Assembly (NCBI RefSeq): GCF_002213415.1
Contig: NZ_NJGU01000001.1
Coordinates: 372,001 to 436,000, forward strand
Source of the DNA: Herbaspirillum robiniae
GTDB lineage: Bacteria > Pseudomonadota > Gammaproteobacteria > Burkholderiales > Burkholderiaceae_D
Direction of reading: 5' to 3'
Length of the DNA stretch: 64,000 bases
Shown here: one piece after another, positions 9,838-21,715 of the stretch
Layout: each line of letters opens with the position of its first letter
Position numbering within the stretch: position 1 is the stretch's first letter
Notes under the pieces: generated by a model
Told to the model about the DNA's origin: nothing
Database searches by the model: none
What the model saw: the letters and a program-made list of their open reading frames with translations, nothing else
Translations under genes and position numbers: made by a program

Positions 9838-9892
9838 GTCGGTTTCCTTCTCGTATCTCTTGAATCTTCTTGCGGCCACGCGGGCGCGCAGC

Positions 9893-11068
9893 TTACTTGC
9901 GGCGGGCGCCCAGCACTTCGCACACGGCGTTGGCGCTTTCGCGGCTGGTGTCGCGCAGCAGCGCATGATGCATGTCGGTGAAGCGGCGCACCAGACGCTG
10001 CTGGTGCGCATGGTCTTCCAGCTGGTGCCACATGGCGTTGGCCAGCGCCTGCGGCGTGGCGTCGTGCTGCAGCAGCTCGGGCACCAGGAACTCGCGCGCC
10101 AGGATATTGGGCAAGCCTATCCACGGCTGGTAGCCCATGTGACGCATGATCTGGTACGAGGCCCACACCACCTTGTAGGAGATCACCATCGGTTTCTTGT
10201 ACAGCGCCACCTCCAGCGAGGCGGTGCCGGACGCCACCAGGACCGCATCGGCCGCTTCCATCGCGCAATGCGACTGGCCGCTGATGAGCTTCAGTTCCAG
10301 GTCCTCATATCCGCCCTGCCTGATCTGCTCCTGGAAGAAGGCCATCTGCCGCTCCCCGGCCATCGGCGCAACGAACTGCAGCTGCGGATCGCGCTTGCGC
10401 AGCAGGCGGGCCGCGGCGAGGAAGCCTTCGCCGTTGTGCTTGAGCTCGCCCATGCGGCTGCCCGGCAGGATGGCCACCACGCGCCTGTCGGCGGCCAGTC
10501 CCAGGCGCGCCCTTGCCGCGGGCAGATCCGGCTGCATCGGGATCACTTCGGCCAGCGGGTGGCCCACATAGGTCACCGGAATGCCGGCATTGCGGTAGAT
10601 ATTTTCTTCGAACGGGAAGATCACCAGCATGTGCGACACCGCGCGCGCGATCTTCTTGATGCGCCAGCCGCGCCAGGCCCAGATCTGCGGCCCGATGAAA
10701 TGCATGGTCGGGATGCCGGCCTTGCGCAGTTGTTCTTCCAGCCCGAGATTGAAGCCGGGATAGTCGACGCCGACGAACACGTCCGGCCTATCCGCCAGCA
10801 ACCTGTCGCGCAACTCGTTCTGGATGCCCTTGATCTCGCGGTAGCGCGGGATCACTTCGAACAGCCCGCGCACCGTCAGCTTGTCCATGGCCCAGTCGCT
10901 GGTGAAGCCTTGCGCCATCATGTGCTCGCCGCCGATGCCGTGCAAGCGCACCTCCGGCAGGCGTTCGCGGATGCCGGCCAGCAAGCGGCTGCCGAGCAGG
11001 TCGCCCGAGTTTTCGCCGGCGACCAGCGCGATCGATTGCCTGCGAGCAAGGTCAGCGGATGATGCCAC
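9893..11068 (-). CDS. lpxB: Lipid-A-disaccharide synthase
   Basis: Peripheral inner-membrane GT19 glycosyltransferase joining UDP-diacylglucosamine and lipid X to form the lipid A disaccharide. The 391-residue chain starts with the glycosyltransferase motif [11 protein letters not shown] and contains [17 protein letters not shown], and the nucleotide-binding ILPGSRMGE. Length is close to the E. coli enzyme (382). Its start overlaps the lpxA stop by 17 bases, so the two are coupled. Confidence 0.95.
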   Translation of the reverse strand: MASSADLARRQSIALVAGENSGDLLGSRLLAGIRERLPEVRLHGIGGEHMMAQGFTSDWAMDKLTVRGLFEVIPRYREIKGIQNELRDRLLADRPDVFVGVDYPGFNLGLEEQLRKAGIPTMHFIGPQIWAWRGWRIKKIARAVSHMLVIFPFEENIYRNAGIPVTYVGHPLAEVIPMQPDLPAARARLGLAADRRVVAILPGSRMGELKHNGEGFLAAARLLRKRDPQLQFVAPMAGERQMAFFQEQIRQGGYEDLELKLISGQSHCAMEAADAVLVASGTASLEVALYKKPMVISYKVVWASYQIMRHMGYQPWIGLPNILAREFLVPELLQHDATPQALANAMWHQLEDHAHQQRLVRRFTDMHHALLRDTSRESANAVCEVLGARRK

Positions 11069-11840
11069 GGGCCGAGGCTTCGATGAATTCGCGCAGCAGG
11101 CGGATGTATTCGGCGGAATGGGCCGACTTGGCTTCCATCTGCGCCAGCTCCTGCTTGGCCTCTTCCAGCGGCAGGTTGGAGCGATAGATCACCTTGTAGG
11201 CGCGCTTGATCTCCATGATCTGCTCGCTGGTGAAGCCACGGCGCTTCAGGCCTTCGCTGTTGATGCCGGCCGGCACCGCGCGATTGCCGGCGGCGGTCAC
11301 GAACGGTGGCACATCCTGGCTGACGGCGGCCGTGAACGCGGTCATCGCGTGCGCGCCGATGTGGCAGAACTGGTGCACGGTGGTGAAGCCGCCCAGGAAG
11401 ACGTGATCGCCCAGGTGCACGTGGCCGGCCAGCGTGGCGTTGTTGGCCAGGATGATGTTGTTGCCCAGCTGGCAGTCGTGCGCCAGGTGGACGTAGGCCA
11501 TGATCCAGTTGTCGTTGCCGATGCGGGTGGCGCCGGCATCCTGCACCGTGCCGCGGTTGAAGGTGACGAATTCGCGGATGGTATTGCGGTCGCCGATTTC
11601 CACGGTGGTCGGCTCGCCGGCGTACTTCTTGTCCTGCGGAGCGGCGCCGATGGAGGCGAACTGGAAAATCTCGTTGTCGCGGCCGATGGTGGTGTGGCCT
11701 TCGACGACCACATGCGGGCCGATGCGGGTGCCCGCGCCGATGCGCACATGCTCGCCGATGACGGCGTAGGCGCCGACTTCGACGCTGGCGTCCAGTTCGG
11801 CTCCGGGCGCGATGACGGCGGTTGGATGAATCTTCGACAT
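11052..11840 (-). CDS. lpxA: UDP-N-acetylglucosamine acyltransferase
   Basis: First enzyme of lipid A synthesis, transferring a hydroxyacyl chain from ACP to UDP-GlcNAc. At 262 residues it equals the E. coli enzyme. The N-terminal two thirds are hexapeptide repeats (left-handed beta helix), starting [20 protein letters not shown], with the family segment [23 protein letters not shown] and [13 protein letters not shown]. The C-terminal third is helical. It lies between fabZ and lpxB in the classic order. Confidence 0.96.
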   Translation of the reverse strand: MSKIHPTAVIAPGAELDASVEVGAYAVIGEHVRIGAGTRIGPHVVVEGHTTIGRDNEIFQFASIGAAPQDKKYAGEPTTVEIGDRNTIREFVTFNRGTVQDAGATRIGNDNWIMAYVHLAHDCQLGNNIILANNATLAGHVHLGDHVFLGGFTTVHQFCHIGAHAMTAFTAAVSQDVPPFVTAAGNRAVPAGINSEGLKRRGFTSEQIMEIKRAYKVIYRSNLPLEEAKQELAQMEAKSAHSAEYIRLLREFIEASARGIIR

Positions 11841-11902
11841 AGCGTGTTCTGACTCGATAAGCGCATCCCGAATCCGGGAAACGCGGCAACATTCAATGAA
11901 TC

Positions 11903-11942
11903 AGGCCCGGCGCCGATCGCTTGTCGATCGCCGGCCGGGCCT
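11903..11942. repeat. Stem-loop in the fabZ-lpxA gap
   Basis: About 16 pairs with one bulge (arms 11903-11918 and about 11925-11942) form a very GC-rich hairpin in the 129-base gap between fabZ and lpxA. No T-run follows on the minus strand, so it looks like an mRNA-stabilising or processing structure rather than a full terminator. Confidence 0.6.
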
Positions 11943-11969
11943 GCATGCTCTGCCTTGCGGCGTTCCGGC

Positions 11970-12437
11970 TCAGGCGTTCTGGCTGGAGTCGGCCACGCTG
12001 CGCATGGTGCACATCAGGTCGGCTTCGACCGCGACCTGGCCATCCACGGACGCCACGGCGGTGTATTTCCAGATGCCGCGCGCGGCGCGGGTGATCTTGA
12101 CGTCCATCTTCAGCTGGTCGCCGGGGCCGACCGGACGCTTGAAGCGCGCGTTGTCGATGCCCACGAAATAGACCACGGTGTTCTCGTCGGGCTTGCGGCC
12201 TTCGGTCAGGAAGGACAGCAGCGCGGCGGTCTGCGCCAGCGCCTCGATCATCAGCACGCCGGGCATGACCGGCACGTGCGGGAAGTGGCCGTTGAAGAAC
12301 TCTTCGTTGACGGTCACGTTCTTGATGGCGGTGATCGTCTTGTCTTCCAGGCTCCAGTCCAGTACACGGTCCACCAGCAGCAGCGGATAGCGGTGCGGCA
12401 GGTACTGTTTGATTTGGTTGATGTCGAGGCTATTCAT
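11970..12437 (-). CDS. fabZ: 3-hydroxyacyl-ACP dehydratase FabZ
   Basis: Hot-dog-fold dehydratase of fatty-acid elongation. The 155-residue product has the family start (I)[16 protein letters not shown] and the catalytic pair H51 ([11 protein letters not shown]) and E65 (MIEALAQ). It competes with LpxA and LpxD for hydroxyacyl-ACP, which explains its place among the lpx genes. The start overlaps the lpxD stop by 8 bases. Confidence 0.96.
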   Translation of the reverse strand: MNSLDINQIKQYLPHRYPLLLVDRVLDWSLEDKTITAIKNVTVNEEFFNGHFPHVPVMPGVLMIEALAQTAALLSFLTEGRKPDENTVVYFVGIDNARFKRPVGPGDQLKMDVKITRAARGIWKYTAVASVDGQVAVEADLMCTMRSVADSSQNA

Positions 12438-13488
12438 TCTCTTCTTGATTCGGGTTAAGCGTTTTCAGCGTTTTTTCCAACGCCCGGATTTTCTCACGCA
12501 TCGAGCCCAGATTGCGCACCAATGCGGCGGATTTTTCCCAATCGCGATGCTCCGTGATCGGATAGAAGCCGGTGTACTGGCCGGGTTCCAGGATCGAGCG
12601 CAGCGCCAGCGTGCCGGCCGAGACGTGCACCCGGTCGACGATGGTGATGTGCCCGTGGATCATGGCGGCGCCGCCGATCGAGCAATATTTACCAATCGTC
12701 GCGCTGCCGGCGATGCCGGCGCAGGCCGCAATCGCGGTGTGCGCGCCGATGTGGCAGTTGTGGGCGATCTGGATCTGGTTGTCGAGCTTGACGCCCTCCT
12801 CGATCACCGTATCGGCCAGCGCGCCGCGATCGATCGTGGTGTTGGCGCCGACTTCGACGTCGTCGCCGATCATCACGCGGCCGACCTGCGGGATCTTGAT
12901 CCACTGCCCGGCTTCATTGGCGAAACCGAAGCCGTCGGCGCCGATCACCGCCCCGGAATGGACGATGCCCCGGGCGCCGATCTGGCAGCCGTGGTGCAGC
13001 GTGGCGCGGGCATGGAAATGGGTGTCGTCGCCGACGCGCGCATTGCGGCCGACGAAACTACCGGCGTCGATGCGCACGCGCTCGCCGATGACGGCGCCCG
13101 CCTCGATCACGACATGCGGGCCGATCACCGCGCTGGCGGCCACTGTCGCGCCCGGCTCGACCACCGCGCTGGCATGGATGCCGGGCGGAACCGCCACCTC
13201 TGCCTGCGCCTGGAACAGCTGGGCCGCACGCGCGAAGTAGGCGTAGGGATTCTTTGTGACGATGCGCGCGCCGCCGTAGACCTGCACCTGGGCGTCGTCC
13301 GCCTCGGACAGGATCAGCGCGGCAGCCTGCGTCTGGTCTGCCTGGGCGCGGAACTTGGGATTGGAAAGGAAGGTGATATGCGCCGAACCCGCGGCGTCCA
13401 GCGGCGCGATGCCCTGGACTTCCAGATTCGCATCGCCCTTCAGCTGCCCGCCCAAGCGTTCGACCAATTGTGCCAGCCTGATGCTCAT
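12430..13488 (-). CDS. lpxD: UDP-3-O-(3-hydroxyacyl)glucosamine N-acyltransferase
   Basis: Third acylation-pathway enzyme of lipid A, a trimeric hexapeptide-repeat acyltransferase. The 352-residue product has the N-terminal uridine-binding domain ([12 protein letters not shown]...), the beta-helix region ([20 protein letters not shown]), the catalytic-His stretch [21 protein letters not shown], and a C-terminal helix with coiled-coil tail. ATG 13488 was chosen because GGAAGG stands 5 bases before it; the frame is open 20 codons further upstream. Confidence 0.95.
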   Translation of the reverse strand: MSIRLAQLVERLGGQLKGDANLEVQGIAPLDAAGSAHITFLSNPKFRAQADQTQAAALILSEADDAQVQVYGGARIVTKNPYAYFARAAQLFQAQAEVAVPPGIHASAVVEPGATVAASAVIGPHVVIEAGAVIGERVRIDAGSFVGRNARVGDDTHFHARATLHHGCQIGARGIVHSGAVIGADGFGFANEAGQWIKIPQVGRVMIGDDVEVGANTTIDRGALADTVIEEGVKLDNQIQIAHNCHIGAHTAIAACAGIAGSATIGKYCSIGGAAMIHGHITIVDRVHVSAGTLALRSILEPGQYTGFYPITEHRDWEKSAALVRNLGSMREKIRALEKTLKTLNPNQEENE

Positions 13489-13578
13489 CTTGGCCTTCCG
13501 ATTGATATGCGTTGCTTCAAATGCCAAATCGCCGCCGCGTCGCGTCACATCACGCGAAACGGCGGCCCTTCAAGCGGC

Positions 13579-13616
13579 ATGCGGGCGCGGAGGCGTTTCC
13601 GCCCCGGCGCCCGCAT
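13579..13616. repeat. Stem-loop between skp and lpxD
   Basis: A perfect 10-bp GC stem (13579-13588 with 13607-13616) with further pairing inside the loop sits in the 141-base gap just after the skp stop. No T-run follows on the minus strand. Confidence 0.6.
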
Positions 13617-13629
13617 CGTCGCACGGCGA

Positions 13630-14148
13630 TTACTTCGCCAGTTCTTTCAGCACCTTGTCGGTGATGTCGATACGCTTGCTGGCGTAGACCGCTTCCTGGA
13701 AGACGATATCGTACTTTTCGGCTTCGGCGATCTGGCGGATGACCTTGTTGGTGCGCTCCAGAACCACGGCCAGTTCTTCATTGCGGCGCTGGTTCAGGTC
13801 TTCGCGGAACTCGCGCTGCTTGCGCTGGAATTCCTTGTCCAGGTCGGACAGGTCACGCTGACGCTTGGCGCGGTCGGAGTCGGACAGCACGGCGCCGTCC
13901 TTGTCCAGCTTTTCCGACTGGGTCTTCAGACGCGCGGCCATGTCTTGCAGTTCGCGGTCGCGCTTGGCGAATTCCGCTTCCAGCTTGGATTGGGCGGCCT
14001 TGGCCGGCACGGCTTCACGGAAGATGCGCTCGGTGCTGACGAAGGCGATCTTCGAGCTCTCCTGTGCGTGGACGGCCGAGGCACTCATCAGGCAGGCGGC
14101 CATCACGACGGTCTGCAGGGACAGGAATGATTTGGTAATGAACTTCAA
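13630..14148 (-). CDS. skp: Periplasmic OmpH/Skp chaperone
   Basis: Holds unfolded outer-membrane proteins on the way to the BAM complex. The 172-residue precursor has a signal peptide (cleavage near AVHA-QE, residue 28) followed by the core strand KIAFVSTERIF and two long charged helices (about 55-130, rich in Lys, Arg, Glu and Gln), the tentacle arms of Skp. It lies 38 bases downstream of bamA, the standard order, and co-expression with its client pathway is expected. Confidence 0.94.
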   Translation of the reverse strand: MKFITKSFLSLQTVVMAACLMSASAVHAQESSKIAFVSTERIFREAVPAKAAQSKLEAEFAKRDRELQDMAARLKTQSEKLDKDGAVLSDSDRAKRQRDLSDLDKEFQRKQREFREDLNQRRNEELAVVLERTNKVIRQIAEAEKYDIVFQEAVYASKRIDITDKVLKELAK

Positions 14149-14186
14149 GGTTGCTCTCCGTATTACAAAATTCGATAACGACCGCT

Positions 14187-16562
14187 TTAGAAGCCGGTAC
14201 CCAGTTGGAACTGGAAGGTTTGAGACTTGTCGCCGTCCTTCAGGTTCAACGGCTTGCCGTAGCTCAGCTTCAACGGACCGATCGGCGACACCCAGCTGAT
14301 ACCGACACCGGCCGAATAACGCAGGTCGTTGAACTTGATGTTCTGGCCATCGGCGAAGACGTTGCCGCCGTCAAAGAAGGTGAACCAGCGCAGCGTACGA
14401 TCCTGGCCCGAGCCCGGGAACGGGAATTGTAACTCCGCATTGGCGTAGAAACGAGAGGCGCCGCCCATGGAGTCGCCGTACTGGTCCTTCAGGCTGCCCA
14501 GCGACGAAGCCTCGTAGCCGCGCACGGTGCCGATGCCGCCGGCGTAGTAGTTCTTGAACACCGGGTACGGCTTGCCGCCGAAGCCGCGGCCGTAGTCCAG
14601 TTCGCCGTTCAGCGCCAGCGTCACCGCCTTGCTGAAGAAGGGCTGGAAGTACTGGTGCTGGTAGCTGGCGCGATAGTACTTCAGCGTGCCCAGCGACGAC
14701 ACTTCGAGGTTGGCGCGCATGAACTGGCCGGTGGTCGGCACCAGGGCGCTGTCGCGGCCGTCGCGCTGCCACGCCACGGTCAGCGGGATGCTGGTGGTGC
14801 GGGCGCTGCCGATGCCGCAATTGTTGGTGGTCGAGGTCACATCGCAACCTGCCGCGCCGGCGCCGCCGAAGTCGCGCACGTACTGGCGATACAGCGACGG
14901 GCTGGTGTTGTCGGTGCTGACGTCGGTGTTTTCGATGCCCACGCCGAAGAACACGCGGTCCAGTTCCGAGAACGGCACGCCGAACTTGACGCTGCCGCCC
15001 AGGGTCTTGACGCGGTAATCACCGGTTGCGTACACCGACGGGCGGATGGTACGCAGGTAGATTTCGTAGGTGCGGCTGATGCCGTCGTCGGTGAAGTACG
15101 GGTTGGTGGTCGACACCGAGATCGTGCGGTAGCGCGAGCTGGTGTTGATGTCGATGCCCACGGTGTTGCCGCTGCCGAACGCGTTTTCCTGCGAGATCGA
15201 GCCGGTCAGGCTGAGCTTGTCGGATTGCGAGAAACCCGCGCCGATCATGATGTTGCCGGTCGGCTTTTCCTCGACCTTCATGTTGACGTCGACCTGGTCG
15301 TTGGCGCCAGCCACTTCCGGCGTCTCGATGTTGACTTCCTTGAAGTAGCCCAGGCGGTCCACGCGGTCGCGCGAGAGCTTGATCTTCTCGCCGTCGTACC
15401 AGGAGTCCTCGAACTGGCGGAATTCGCGGCGGATCACTTCGTCGCGGGTCTTGGTGTTGCCAGCGATGTTGATGTGACGCACGTACACGCGCTTGCCCGG
15501 GTCGATCATGACCGTGAAGGCGACTTCCTTCTTCTCGCGGTCGACGTTCGGGTTGGCGTTGACGTTGGCGAAGGCATAGCCGAAGTTGCCCAGGCGCTCA
15601 CCGATCTTCTTGGTGCTGTCGGTCAGCTTGGAGCCGGAGTACACGTCGCCCTTCTTCAGCTGCATCAGCTTGGCCAGCTCGGGCTCCATGCCGAACATCT
15701 CGCCTTCCAGCTTGATGTCGGAGACGGTGTACTTCTCGCCTTCCTTGATGTTGACAGTGATGTAGATGTCTTTCTTGTCCGGGGTGATCGACACCTGGGT
15801 GGACTCGACCTGCATCTCCAGGTAACCGCGGTCCAGGTAGTAGGAGCGCAGGGTTTCGATATCGCCCTGCAGCTTTTCCTTGGAGTACTGGTCGGCCTTG
15901 GTGTACCAGGTGAACCAGCCCGGGGTGGTCAGCTTGATCTGGTCGCGCAGCGTGCTGTCGGAGAAGACCTTGTTGCCGACGAAGTTGATCTGCTTGATGC
16001 GCGAGACTTCGCCTTCGTCGACGGTGAAGGTGATGGCCACGCGGTTGCGTTCGACCGGGGTCACCGTGGTCGACACCTTGGCGCCGTACAGGCCGCGCGA
16101 CAGGTATTGACGCTTCAGTTCCTGCTCGGCGCGATCGACCTGCGAGCGGTCGAAGATGCGGGACTCGGCGACGCCGATTTCCTTCAGGGCCTTGGTCAGC
16201 TGTTCCTTGTCGAATTCCTTGATGCCGGAAAAGTCGACGCTGGCGATCGCCGGGCGCTCGACCACCTGCACCACCAGCACGTCGCCTTCGGCTTCGATGC
16301 GCACGTCGCGGAAGAAACCGGTGGCGTACAGCGCCTTGATGGCGGCGGTGCCCTTTTCATCGTTGAAGGTATCGCCCACGCGCACCGGCAGGTAGCTGAA
16401 GACGGTGCCGGCTTCGGTACGCTGGATGCCTTCGACGCGGATGTCCTTGACCACGAACGGCGTGACCGCCATGGCTTGGCTGGAACACAGGGCGAAAGCG
16501 GCTGCGGCGATCAGGCGACGGGAGAGTGTCGGGATGGGATATTGCGCAGGGTGTAATTTCAT
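14187..16562 (-). CDS. bamA: Outer-membrane protein assembly factor BamA
   Basis: Central barrel of the BAM complex that inserts beta-barrel proteins in the outer membrane. The 791-residue precursor has a signal peptide (cleavage after AMA, residue 32), five POTRA domains (about 35-440, first strand FVVKDIRVEGIQRTEAGTV), and a 16-strand barrel that includes the VRGYEASSLG lid-loop motif. The C terminus ends in phenylalanine, the usual recognition signal for BAM itself. A disulfide-prone loop with two close cysteines (around CDVTSTTNNCG) lies in an extracellular loop. Confidence 0.97.
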   Translation of the reverse strand: MKLHPAQYPIPTLSRRLIAAAAFALCSSQAMAVTPFVVKDIRVEGIQRTEAGTVFSYLPVRVGDTFNDEKGTAAIKALYATGFFRDVRIEAEGDVLVVQVVERPAIASVDFSGIKEFDKEQLTKALKEIGVAESRIFDRSQVDRAEQELKRQYLSRGLYGAKVSTTVTPVERNRVAITFTVDEGEVSRIKQINFVGNKVFSDSTLRDQIKLTTPGWFTWYTKADQYSKEKLQGDIETLRSYYLDRGYLEMQVESTQVSITPDKKDIYITVNIKEGEKYTVSDIKLEGEMFGMEPELAKLMQLKKGDVYSGSKLTDSTKKIGERLGNFGYAFANVNANPNVDREKKEVAFTVMIDPGKRVYVRHINIAGNTKTRDEVIRREFRQFEDSWYDGEKIKLSRDRVDRLGYFKEVNIETPEVAGANDQVDVNMKVEEKPTGNIMIGAGFSQSDKLSLTGSISQENAFGSGNTVGIDINTSSRYRTISVSTTNPYFTDDGISRTYEIYLRTIRPSVYATGDYRVKTLGGSVKFGVPFSELDRVFFGVGIENTDVSTDNTSPSLYRQYVRDFGGAGAAGCDVTSTTNNCGIGSARTTSIPLTVAWQRDGRDSALVPTTGQFMRANLEVSSLGTLKYYRASYQHQYFQPFFSKAVTLALNGELDYGRGFGGKPYPVFKNYYAGGIGTVRGYEASSLGSLKDQYGDSMGGASRFYANAELQFPFPGSGQDRTLRWFTFFDGGNVFADGQNIKFNDLRYSAGVGISWVSPIGPLKLSYGKPLNLKDGDKSQTFQFQLGTGF

Positions 16563-16614
16563 CTATCGTTCATCAACAGTGTGTTCGCCGCGGCACTGCC
16601 TGACAAGATGCTGG

Positions 16615-16657
16615 TAAGCAATTGAAAACGGACGCGCTGTCCATTGCCAATTGCTTA
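16615..16657. repeat. Inverted repeat in the rseP-bamA gap, upstream of bamA
   Basis: Arms TAAGCAATTG (16615-16624) and CAATTGCTTA (16648-16657) pair perfectly, with an inner GGAC/GTCC stem. The element lies about 55-95 bases before the bamA ATG in the 185-base gap. It could be a leader hairpin, an operator, or a weak end for the rseP transcript. Confidence 0.5.
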
Positions 16658-16747
16658 ACAACTGCCATCGGGGTTGGCCGGCAAATGTAAAAAATCCGGT
16701 CATTTCGCCCGCACCGCTTTTTCGGCGGTCCGGGCATCAGGCCGGAT

Positions 16748-18121
16748 CTATCCTTGGAACATCAAACGCACGATGTCGTTGAAAGCAGCCACGAGCATCA
16801 ATGCCATCAGTATCCCCAGGCCGGCGCGCTGCGCGATTTCCCCAAACCGCTCGGAAACGGGCCGCCCTGTCAAAATCTCCAGCGCATAATACAGCAAATG
16901 ACCGCCATCTAAAACCGGGATTGGCAAGAGATTCATCACTCCCAGGCTGATACTGATGAAAGCCAGGAAGCTGAGATAGCTGACCAGGCCCACGCGTGCG
17001 GTCTGGCCGGCGTAATCGGCGATGGTGATGGGGCCGGTGATGTTCTTCAGGGAGACCTGGCCGACGATCATCTTGCCGATCATCTTGATGGTCATCACGC
17101 TGGTGTCCCAGGTCCGCCGCGCGCCCTTGGACACCGCTTCCAGCGGGCCGTCGCTGATGGTCGCCATCTCCGGCGCCAGCGGCACTTCGACCTTGATGCG
17201 GCCGATGCGCTTGCCGGAAGCACCGTCCTCGACGCTGTCCGGCACCACCGCGACGTCAAACGTCGCCTGGCCGCGCAAGCCGTGCAGCTGCAGGGTCTTG
17301 CCGGCGGATTCGCGCACCTTCTCGACGAACGCCAGGCCGTCGCGCACCGCCACGCCGTCGATGGCGACGATCCGGTCGCCGGTCTGCAGGCCGGCCGCCT
17401 TGGCCGGGCCATCCATGATCTTGCCCAGGACCGCGGGCGGGCGCGCCAGGCCCAGGCCCAGCTTGGCCAGGAAATCGCCTTCCAGCTCGTTGCTGGAAAC
17501 GCCGTCCAGGCGCAGCGTGACCGTATTGAGCAGCTTGCCCGCCCCGTTCGGGTTGGGTCGCTCGACGTCGATGCGGGCATCAGCCTTGGCCAGCACCGAC
17601 TGCATGAGTTTCCAGCGCACTTCCGACCACACCTGCACCGCTTCGCCATTGATGGCGGTGATGCGGTCGCCGGCGCGCAGGCCGGCCTGGTAGGCGGCGC
17701 TCTGCTGCTCGGCGCCGCGCAAGGCCGGCACCGGCTCGGGCACGCCATGCATGTAAAGTCCTGCAAACAGCAGGATCGCCAGCAGGAAATTGGCGATCGG
17801 GCCGGCGGCCACGATGGCGATGCGGCGCCAGACCGACTGCCGGGTGAACTCCCGCTTCAGGTCTTCCGGGGCGATGTCCTGCAAATCCTGCTCGCGCGCA
17901 TCCAGCATCTTGACGTAGCCGCCCAGCGGCAGGATCGACAAGGCCCACTCGGTCTGGTCGCGGCCGAAGCGGCGCGACCAGATCACGCGTCCCATCCCTA
18001 CCGAGAAGCGCAGCACCTTCACGCCGCACCAGCGCGCCACGAGATAGTGCCCCAGCTCGTGCACCACCACCAGGGTGCCGAGGGCGACGAAGAAGGCGAT
18101 CAGGGTATGCAGCAGCGTCAT
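16748..18121 (-). CDS. rseP: Regulator of sigma-E protease RseP (site-2 metalloprotease)
   Basis: Inner-membrane zinc protease that makes the second cut in the anti-sigma-E factor. The 457-residue product has the zinc motif H21-E-L-G-H25 in the first helix, two periplasmic PDZ domains (about 110-200 and 205-290), and the third metal ligand in [12 protein letters not shown] near residue 400. Total length is close to E. coli RseP (450). Its ATG overlaps the dxr stop as ATGA. Confidence 0.96.
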   Translation of the reverse strand: MTLLHTLIAFFVALGTLVVVHELGHYLVARWCGVKVLRFSVGMGRVIWSRRFGRDQTEWALSILPLGGYVKMLDAREQDLQDIAPEDLKREFTRQSVWRRIAIVAAGPIANFLLAILLFAGLYMHGVPEPVPALRGAEQQSAAYQAGLRAGDRITAINGEAVQVWSEVRWKLMQSVLAKADARIDVERPNPNGAGKLLNTVTLRLDGVSSNELEGDFLAKLGLGLARPPAVLGKIMDGPAKAAGLQTGDRIVAIDGVAVRDGLAFVEKVRESAGKTLQLHGLRGQATFDVAVVPDSVEDGASGKRIGRIKVEVPLAPEMATISDGPLEAVSKGARRTWDTSVMTIKMIGKMIVGQVSLKNITGPITIADYAGQTARVGLVSYLSFLAFISISLGVMNLLPIPVLDGGHLLYYALEILTGRPVSERFGEIAQRAGLGILMALMLVAAFNDIVRLMFQG

Positions 18122-19290
18122 TGTGAAATCAGGGCCTCGGCATGGGCGCGCGCCTGCGCATCCTGCTCCAGCAAGGCGCCGATATCGGCCGCTTGCCGGT
18201 TGGGAATCGCGGACATGACGCGTTGTATCAATTGATCGATCATCCTGAAACCAATGCGGCGATCAAGGAAGGCTTGCACGGCAACCTCGTTGGCGGCGTT
18301 CAGGATCGCGGCCAGCGTGCCGCCGGCGCGCAAGGCATCATACGCCAGTTTCAGGCAGGGAAAACGACCGAAATCGGGTTGACTGAACGACAACTGCGCG
18401 ATCTGCGCCAGGTCCAGCGGCGCCACGCCGGAAGCGATGCGCTCCGGATAGGCCAGCGCATTGGCGATCGGGGTGCGCATGTCGGGATTGCCCAGCTGCG
18501 CCAGCACCGAGCCGTCGGCATAGGACACCATGGAGTGGATCACGCTCTGCGGATGGATCACCACCTCGATCTTGTCGGCCGGCGCGCCAAACAGCCAGTG
18601 CGCCTCGATCACCTCCAGCCCCTTGTTCATCATGGTGGCCGAGTCGACCGAAATCTTGCGCCCCATCACCCATTTGGGGTGGGCCACCGCCTCCTCCACC
18701 GTGACCTCATTGAGCGTGGCGACGTCGCGCGTGAGGAACGGGCCGCCGGAGGCGGTCAGCAGGATCTTTTCGACGCCGTGCGCCGGCATGGAACGGGTAT
18801 AACCCGGCGGCAGGCACTGGAAAATCGCGTTGTGCTCGCTGTCGATGGGCAGCAGGCCGGCGCCGTTGGCGGCCACCGCGTCCATCAGCAACTGGCCGGA
18901 AATGACCAGCGCCTCCTTGTTGGCCAGCAGGATCTTCTTGCCGGCGCGGGCAGCGGCCAAGGTCGACGCCAGGCCGGCTGCGCCGACGATGGCGGCCATG
19001 ACCATGTCGCAGCCGTCGGCGGAGGCGATATCGCACAGCGCCTCTGGTCCGCAGGCGACCTGCGTGGGCAAGCCCTTGCCGCGCAGCAGCGACTCAAGCT
19101 CCGCGGCTGCGGCGGCCGAGCCGACCACCGCCACCTCGGGACGAAAGCGCTCGCACTGCTGCGCCAGTTCGGCCACGCGGGAATGGGCGCTCAGGGCATG
19201 GACGCGATATCGGTCGGGATGACGGGCGACCACGTCCAGCGTGGAAACGCCGATGGAACCGGTGGAGCCGAGAATGCTGATGGACTGCAT
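18118..19290 (-). CDS. dxr: 1-deoxy-D-xylulose-5-phosphate reductoisomerase
   Basis: Second step of the methylerythritol-phosphate route to isoprenoids: NADPH-dependent conversion of DXP to MEP. The 390-residue chain has the NADPH motif [15 protein letters not shown] at the N terminus, the metal-binding [13 protein letters not shown], and the catalytic-loop region [22 protein letters not shown]. It lies between cdsA and rseP, the usual betaproteobacterial order, and feeds IPP for UppS a little upstream. Confidence 0.97.
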   Translation of the reverse strand: MQSISILGSTGSIGVSTLDVVARHPDRYRVHALSAHSRVAELAQQCERFRPEVAVVGSAAAAAELESLLRGKGLPTQVACGPEALCDIASADGCDMVMAAIVGAAGLASTLAAARAGKKILLANKEALVISGQLLMDAVAANGAGLLPIDSEHNAIFQCLPPGYTRSMPAHGVEKILLTASGGPFLTRDVATLNEVTVEEAVAHPKWVMGRKISVDSATMMNKGLEVIEAHWLFGAPADKIEVVIHPQSVIHSMVSYADGSVLAQLGNPDMRTPIANALAYPERIASGVAPLDLAQIAQLSFSQPDFGRFPCLKLAYDALRAGGTLAAILNAANEVAVQAFLDRRIGFRMIDQLIQRVMSAIPNRQAADIGALLEQDAQARAHAEALISQ

Positions 19291-19315
19291 GGAATTTCCG
19301 GAGGAAGCCGGCGGC

Positions 19316-20142
19316 TCAGGGCGCCGCCAGCCAGAGATCGATCAGTGCCGCCAGCGGCAGCACCGGAATGAGCGCGTCGATGCGATCGAGCACGCCGCCG
19401 TGTCCGGGCAGCAGATTGCTGCTGTCCTTCATGCCGGCGCGGCGCTTCAACTGCGACTCGAACAGGTCGCCGACCACGCTGGCGACCACCATCACGGTCA
19501 GCACGCCGACGAAGCCGAGCCAACCCCAGCGGCTGTAGAGGCGCAGCTCGAAGGTCTCGCCCAGGCCGACCGACATGGCCACCGCCGCCGAGATGACCAG
19601 CACCGCCAGCCAGCCGCCGATGGCGCCTTCCCAGGATTTACCCGGGGAAATCGAGGGCGCCAGCTTGTGGCGGCCGAAACCCTTGCCGGCGAAATAGGCG
19701 CCGATATCGGCCACCCACACCACCGCCATCACCGACAGCAGGTACAGCGGCGAACGCTGGAACAGATCCACGATGGCCACGAAGCAGCCCAGGATGGACA
19801 GCATGTAGGTGCCGTTGAGCAGGCGGTTGGCGAACACCTCCGCCCTGGGCAGGCCCAGCGCCAGCGCCGGCGCGAACCGTATCGCCCACAGCACCACGCA
19901 CAGCACGTACAGCGGGCGCACGCTGGGCAAGCCGCTGAAGAACAGGATCACGCAAAAGGCCAGCGTCCACAGCACCGCCCACACCGCCGGGCGCGGGCTC
20001 TTGAACAGGCGGAAACATTCCCAGGCGCCGGCCGCGAAGAACACCAGCACCACCATCGCGAAGGCCGGGAAATAATCGAAATACAAGATCGGCAACAGGA
20101 TTGCCAGCAGGATCAACGCCGTGATGACACGCGTCTTGAGCA

Positions 20143-20143
<1 letters not shown>
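19316..20143 (-). CDS. cdsA: Phosphatidate cytidylyltransferase
   Basis: Makes CDP-diacylglycerol from CTP and phosphatidic acid, the precursor of all phospholipids here. The 275-residue protein is mostly membrane helices and ends with the CDS family signature ([21 protein letters not shown] followed by DRID). The start codon overlaps the uppS stop by one base in TGATG, indicating coupled translation. Confidence 0.95.
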
Positions 20144-20901
<758 letters not shown>

Positions 20902-21056
20902 GAAAAATTATTTAGTGCATTAATGGCTTCGAGCCGCACCATGGTAGCGGGCTGCCGGGACTTTGACAAACCGGGCGGCCAATGAGATCCCTACCCTTTT
21001 GCCGGCAGCTTTTGCGCTGCCCGCCGCACATTTGCTTCTCTTTCTGATTCTGTGCC

Positions 21057-21087
21057 GCGCGGCGGGAATCTCCATTCTCCGCCGCGC
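21057..21087. repeat. Stem-loop in the frr-uppS gap
   Basis: A 9-bp GC stem (21057-21065 with 21079-21087), extended by GAAT/ATTC inside, follows the frr stop by about 20 bases on the minus strand. There is no T-run after it. The rest of the 207-base gap (20902-21108) holds no gene. Confidence 0.5.
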
Positions 21088-21108
21088 GCAGGCCCTGCAG
21101 GAACGGCG

Positions 21109-21669
21109 TCACACCGTCATGACTTCCTTTTCCTTGTCGCCGACCAGCTTGTCGATTTCAGCGACGAACTTGTCGGTCAGCTTCTGGATATCGTCCTGGC
21201 CGCGACGCTCGTCGTCTTCCGACGCGATCTTGTCCTTGACCAGCTTCTTCAGGGTTTCGTTGCCTTCGCGACGGATGTTGCGCACCGCGATCTTGGCGTC
21301 TTCCGCCTCGCCCTTGACCAGCTTGACCATCTCCTTGCGGCGCTCTTCGGTCAGCGGCGGCATCGGCACGCGGATCAGTTCGCCGTGGGTGGCGGGGTTC
21401 AGGCCCAGGTCGGCCTCGCGGATCGCCTTTTCGACGACGGCGACCATTTTCTTCTCGTACGGCTGCACGCCGATGGTACGGGCATCGACCAGGGTCAGGT
21501 TCGCTACCTGCGACAGGCCGGTGGGGGAACCGTAATAGTCGACCATCACTTGATCCAGCAGGCCGGTGTGTGCGCGGCCGGTGCGGACCTTGGCCAGGTT
21601 GGCCTTGAGCTGCTCGATCGACTTGCTCATTTTCTGTTCACTGTTCTTTTTGACGTCAGCGACACTCAT
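21109..21669 (-). CDS. frr: Ribosome-recycling factor
   Basis: With EF-G, releases ribosomes from mRNA after termination. The 186-residue protein matches the family length (185) and has the helical-bundle motifs [22 protein letters not shown], a short beta domain ([19 protein letters not shown]) and the C-terminal [24 protein letters not shown] helix. Located after pyrH, the conserved order. Confidence 0.97.
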   Translation of the reverse strand: MSVADVKKNSEQKMSKSIEQLKANLAKVRTGRAHTGLLDQVMVDYYGSPTGLSQVANLTLVDARTIGVQPYEKKMVAVVEKAIREADLGLNPATHGELIRVPMPPLTEERRKEMVKLVKGEAEDAKIAVRNIRREGNETLKKLVKDKIASEDDERRGQDDIQKLTDKFVAEIDKLVGDKEKEVMTV

Positions 21670-21715
21670 GCTGCTCTCCTAACTTGATGCAATAACTTGG
21701 CTTGTCTTGAATGCA

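Noticed and set aside
12409-16556. Long plus-strand frames opposite lpxD, skp and bamA
   Set aside because: The opposite strand codes for complete, well-conserved proteins with signal peptides and family motifs; the plus-strand frames have none.
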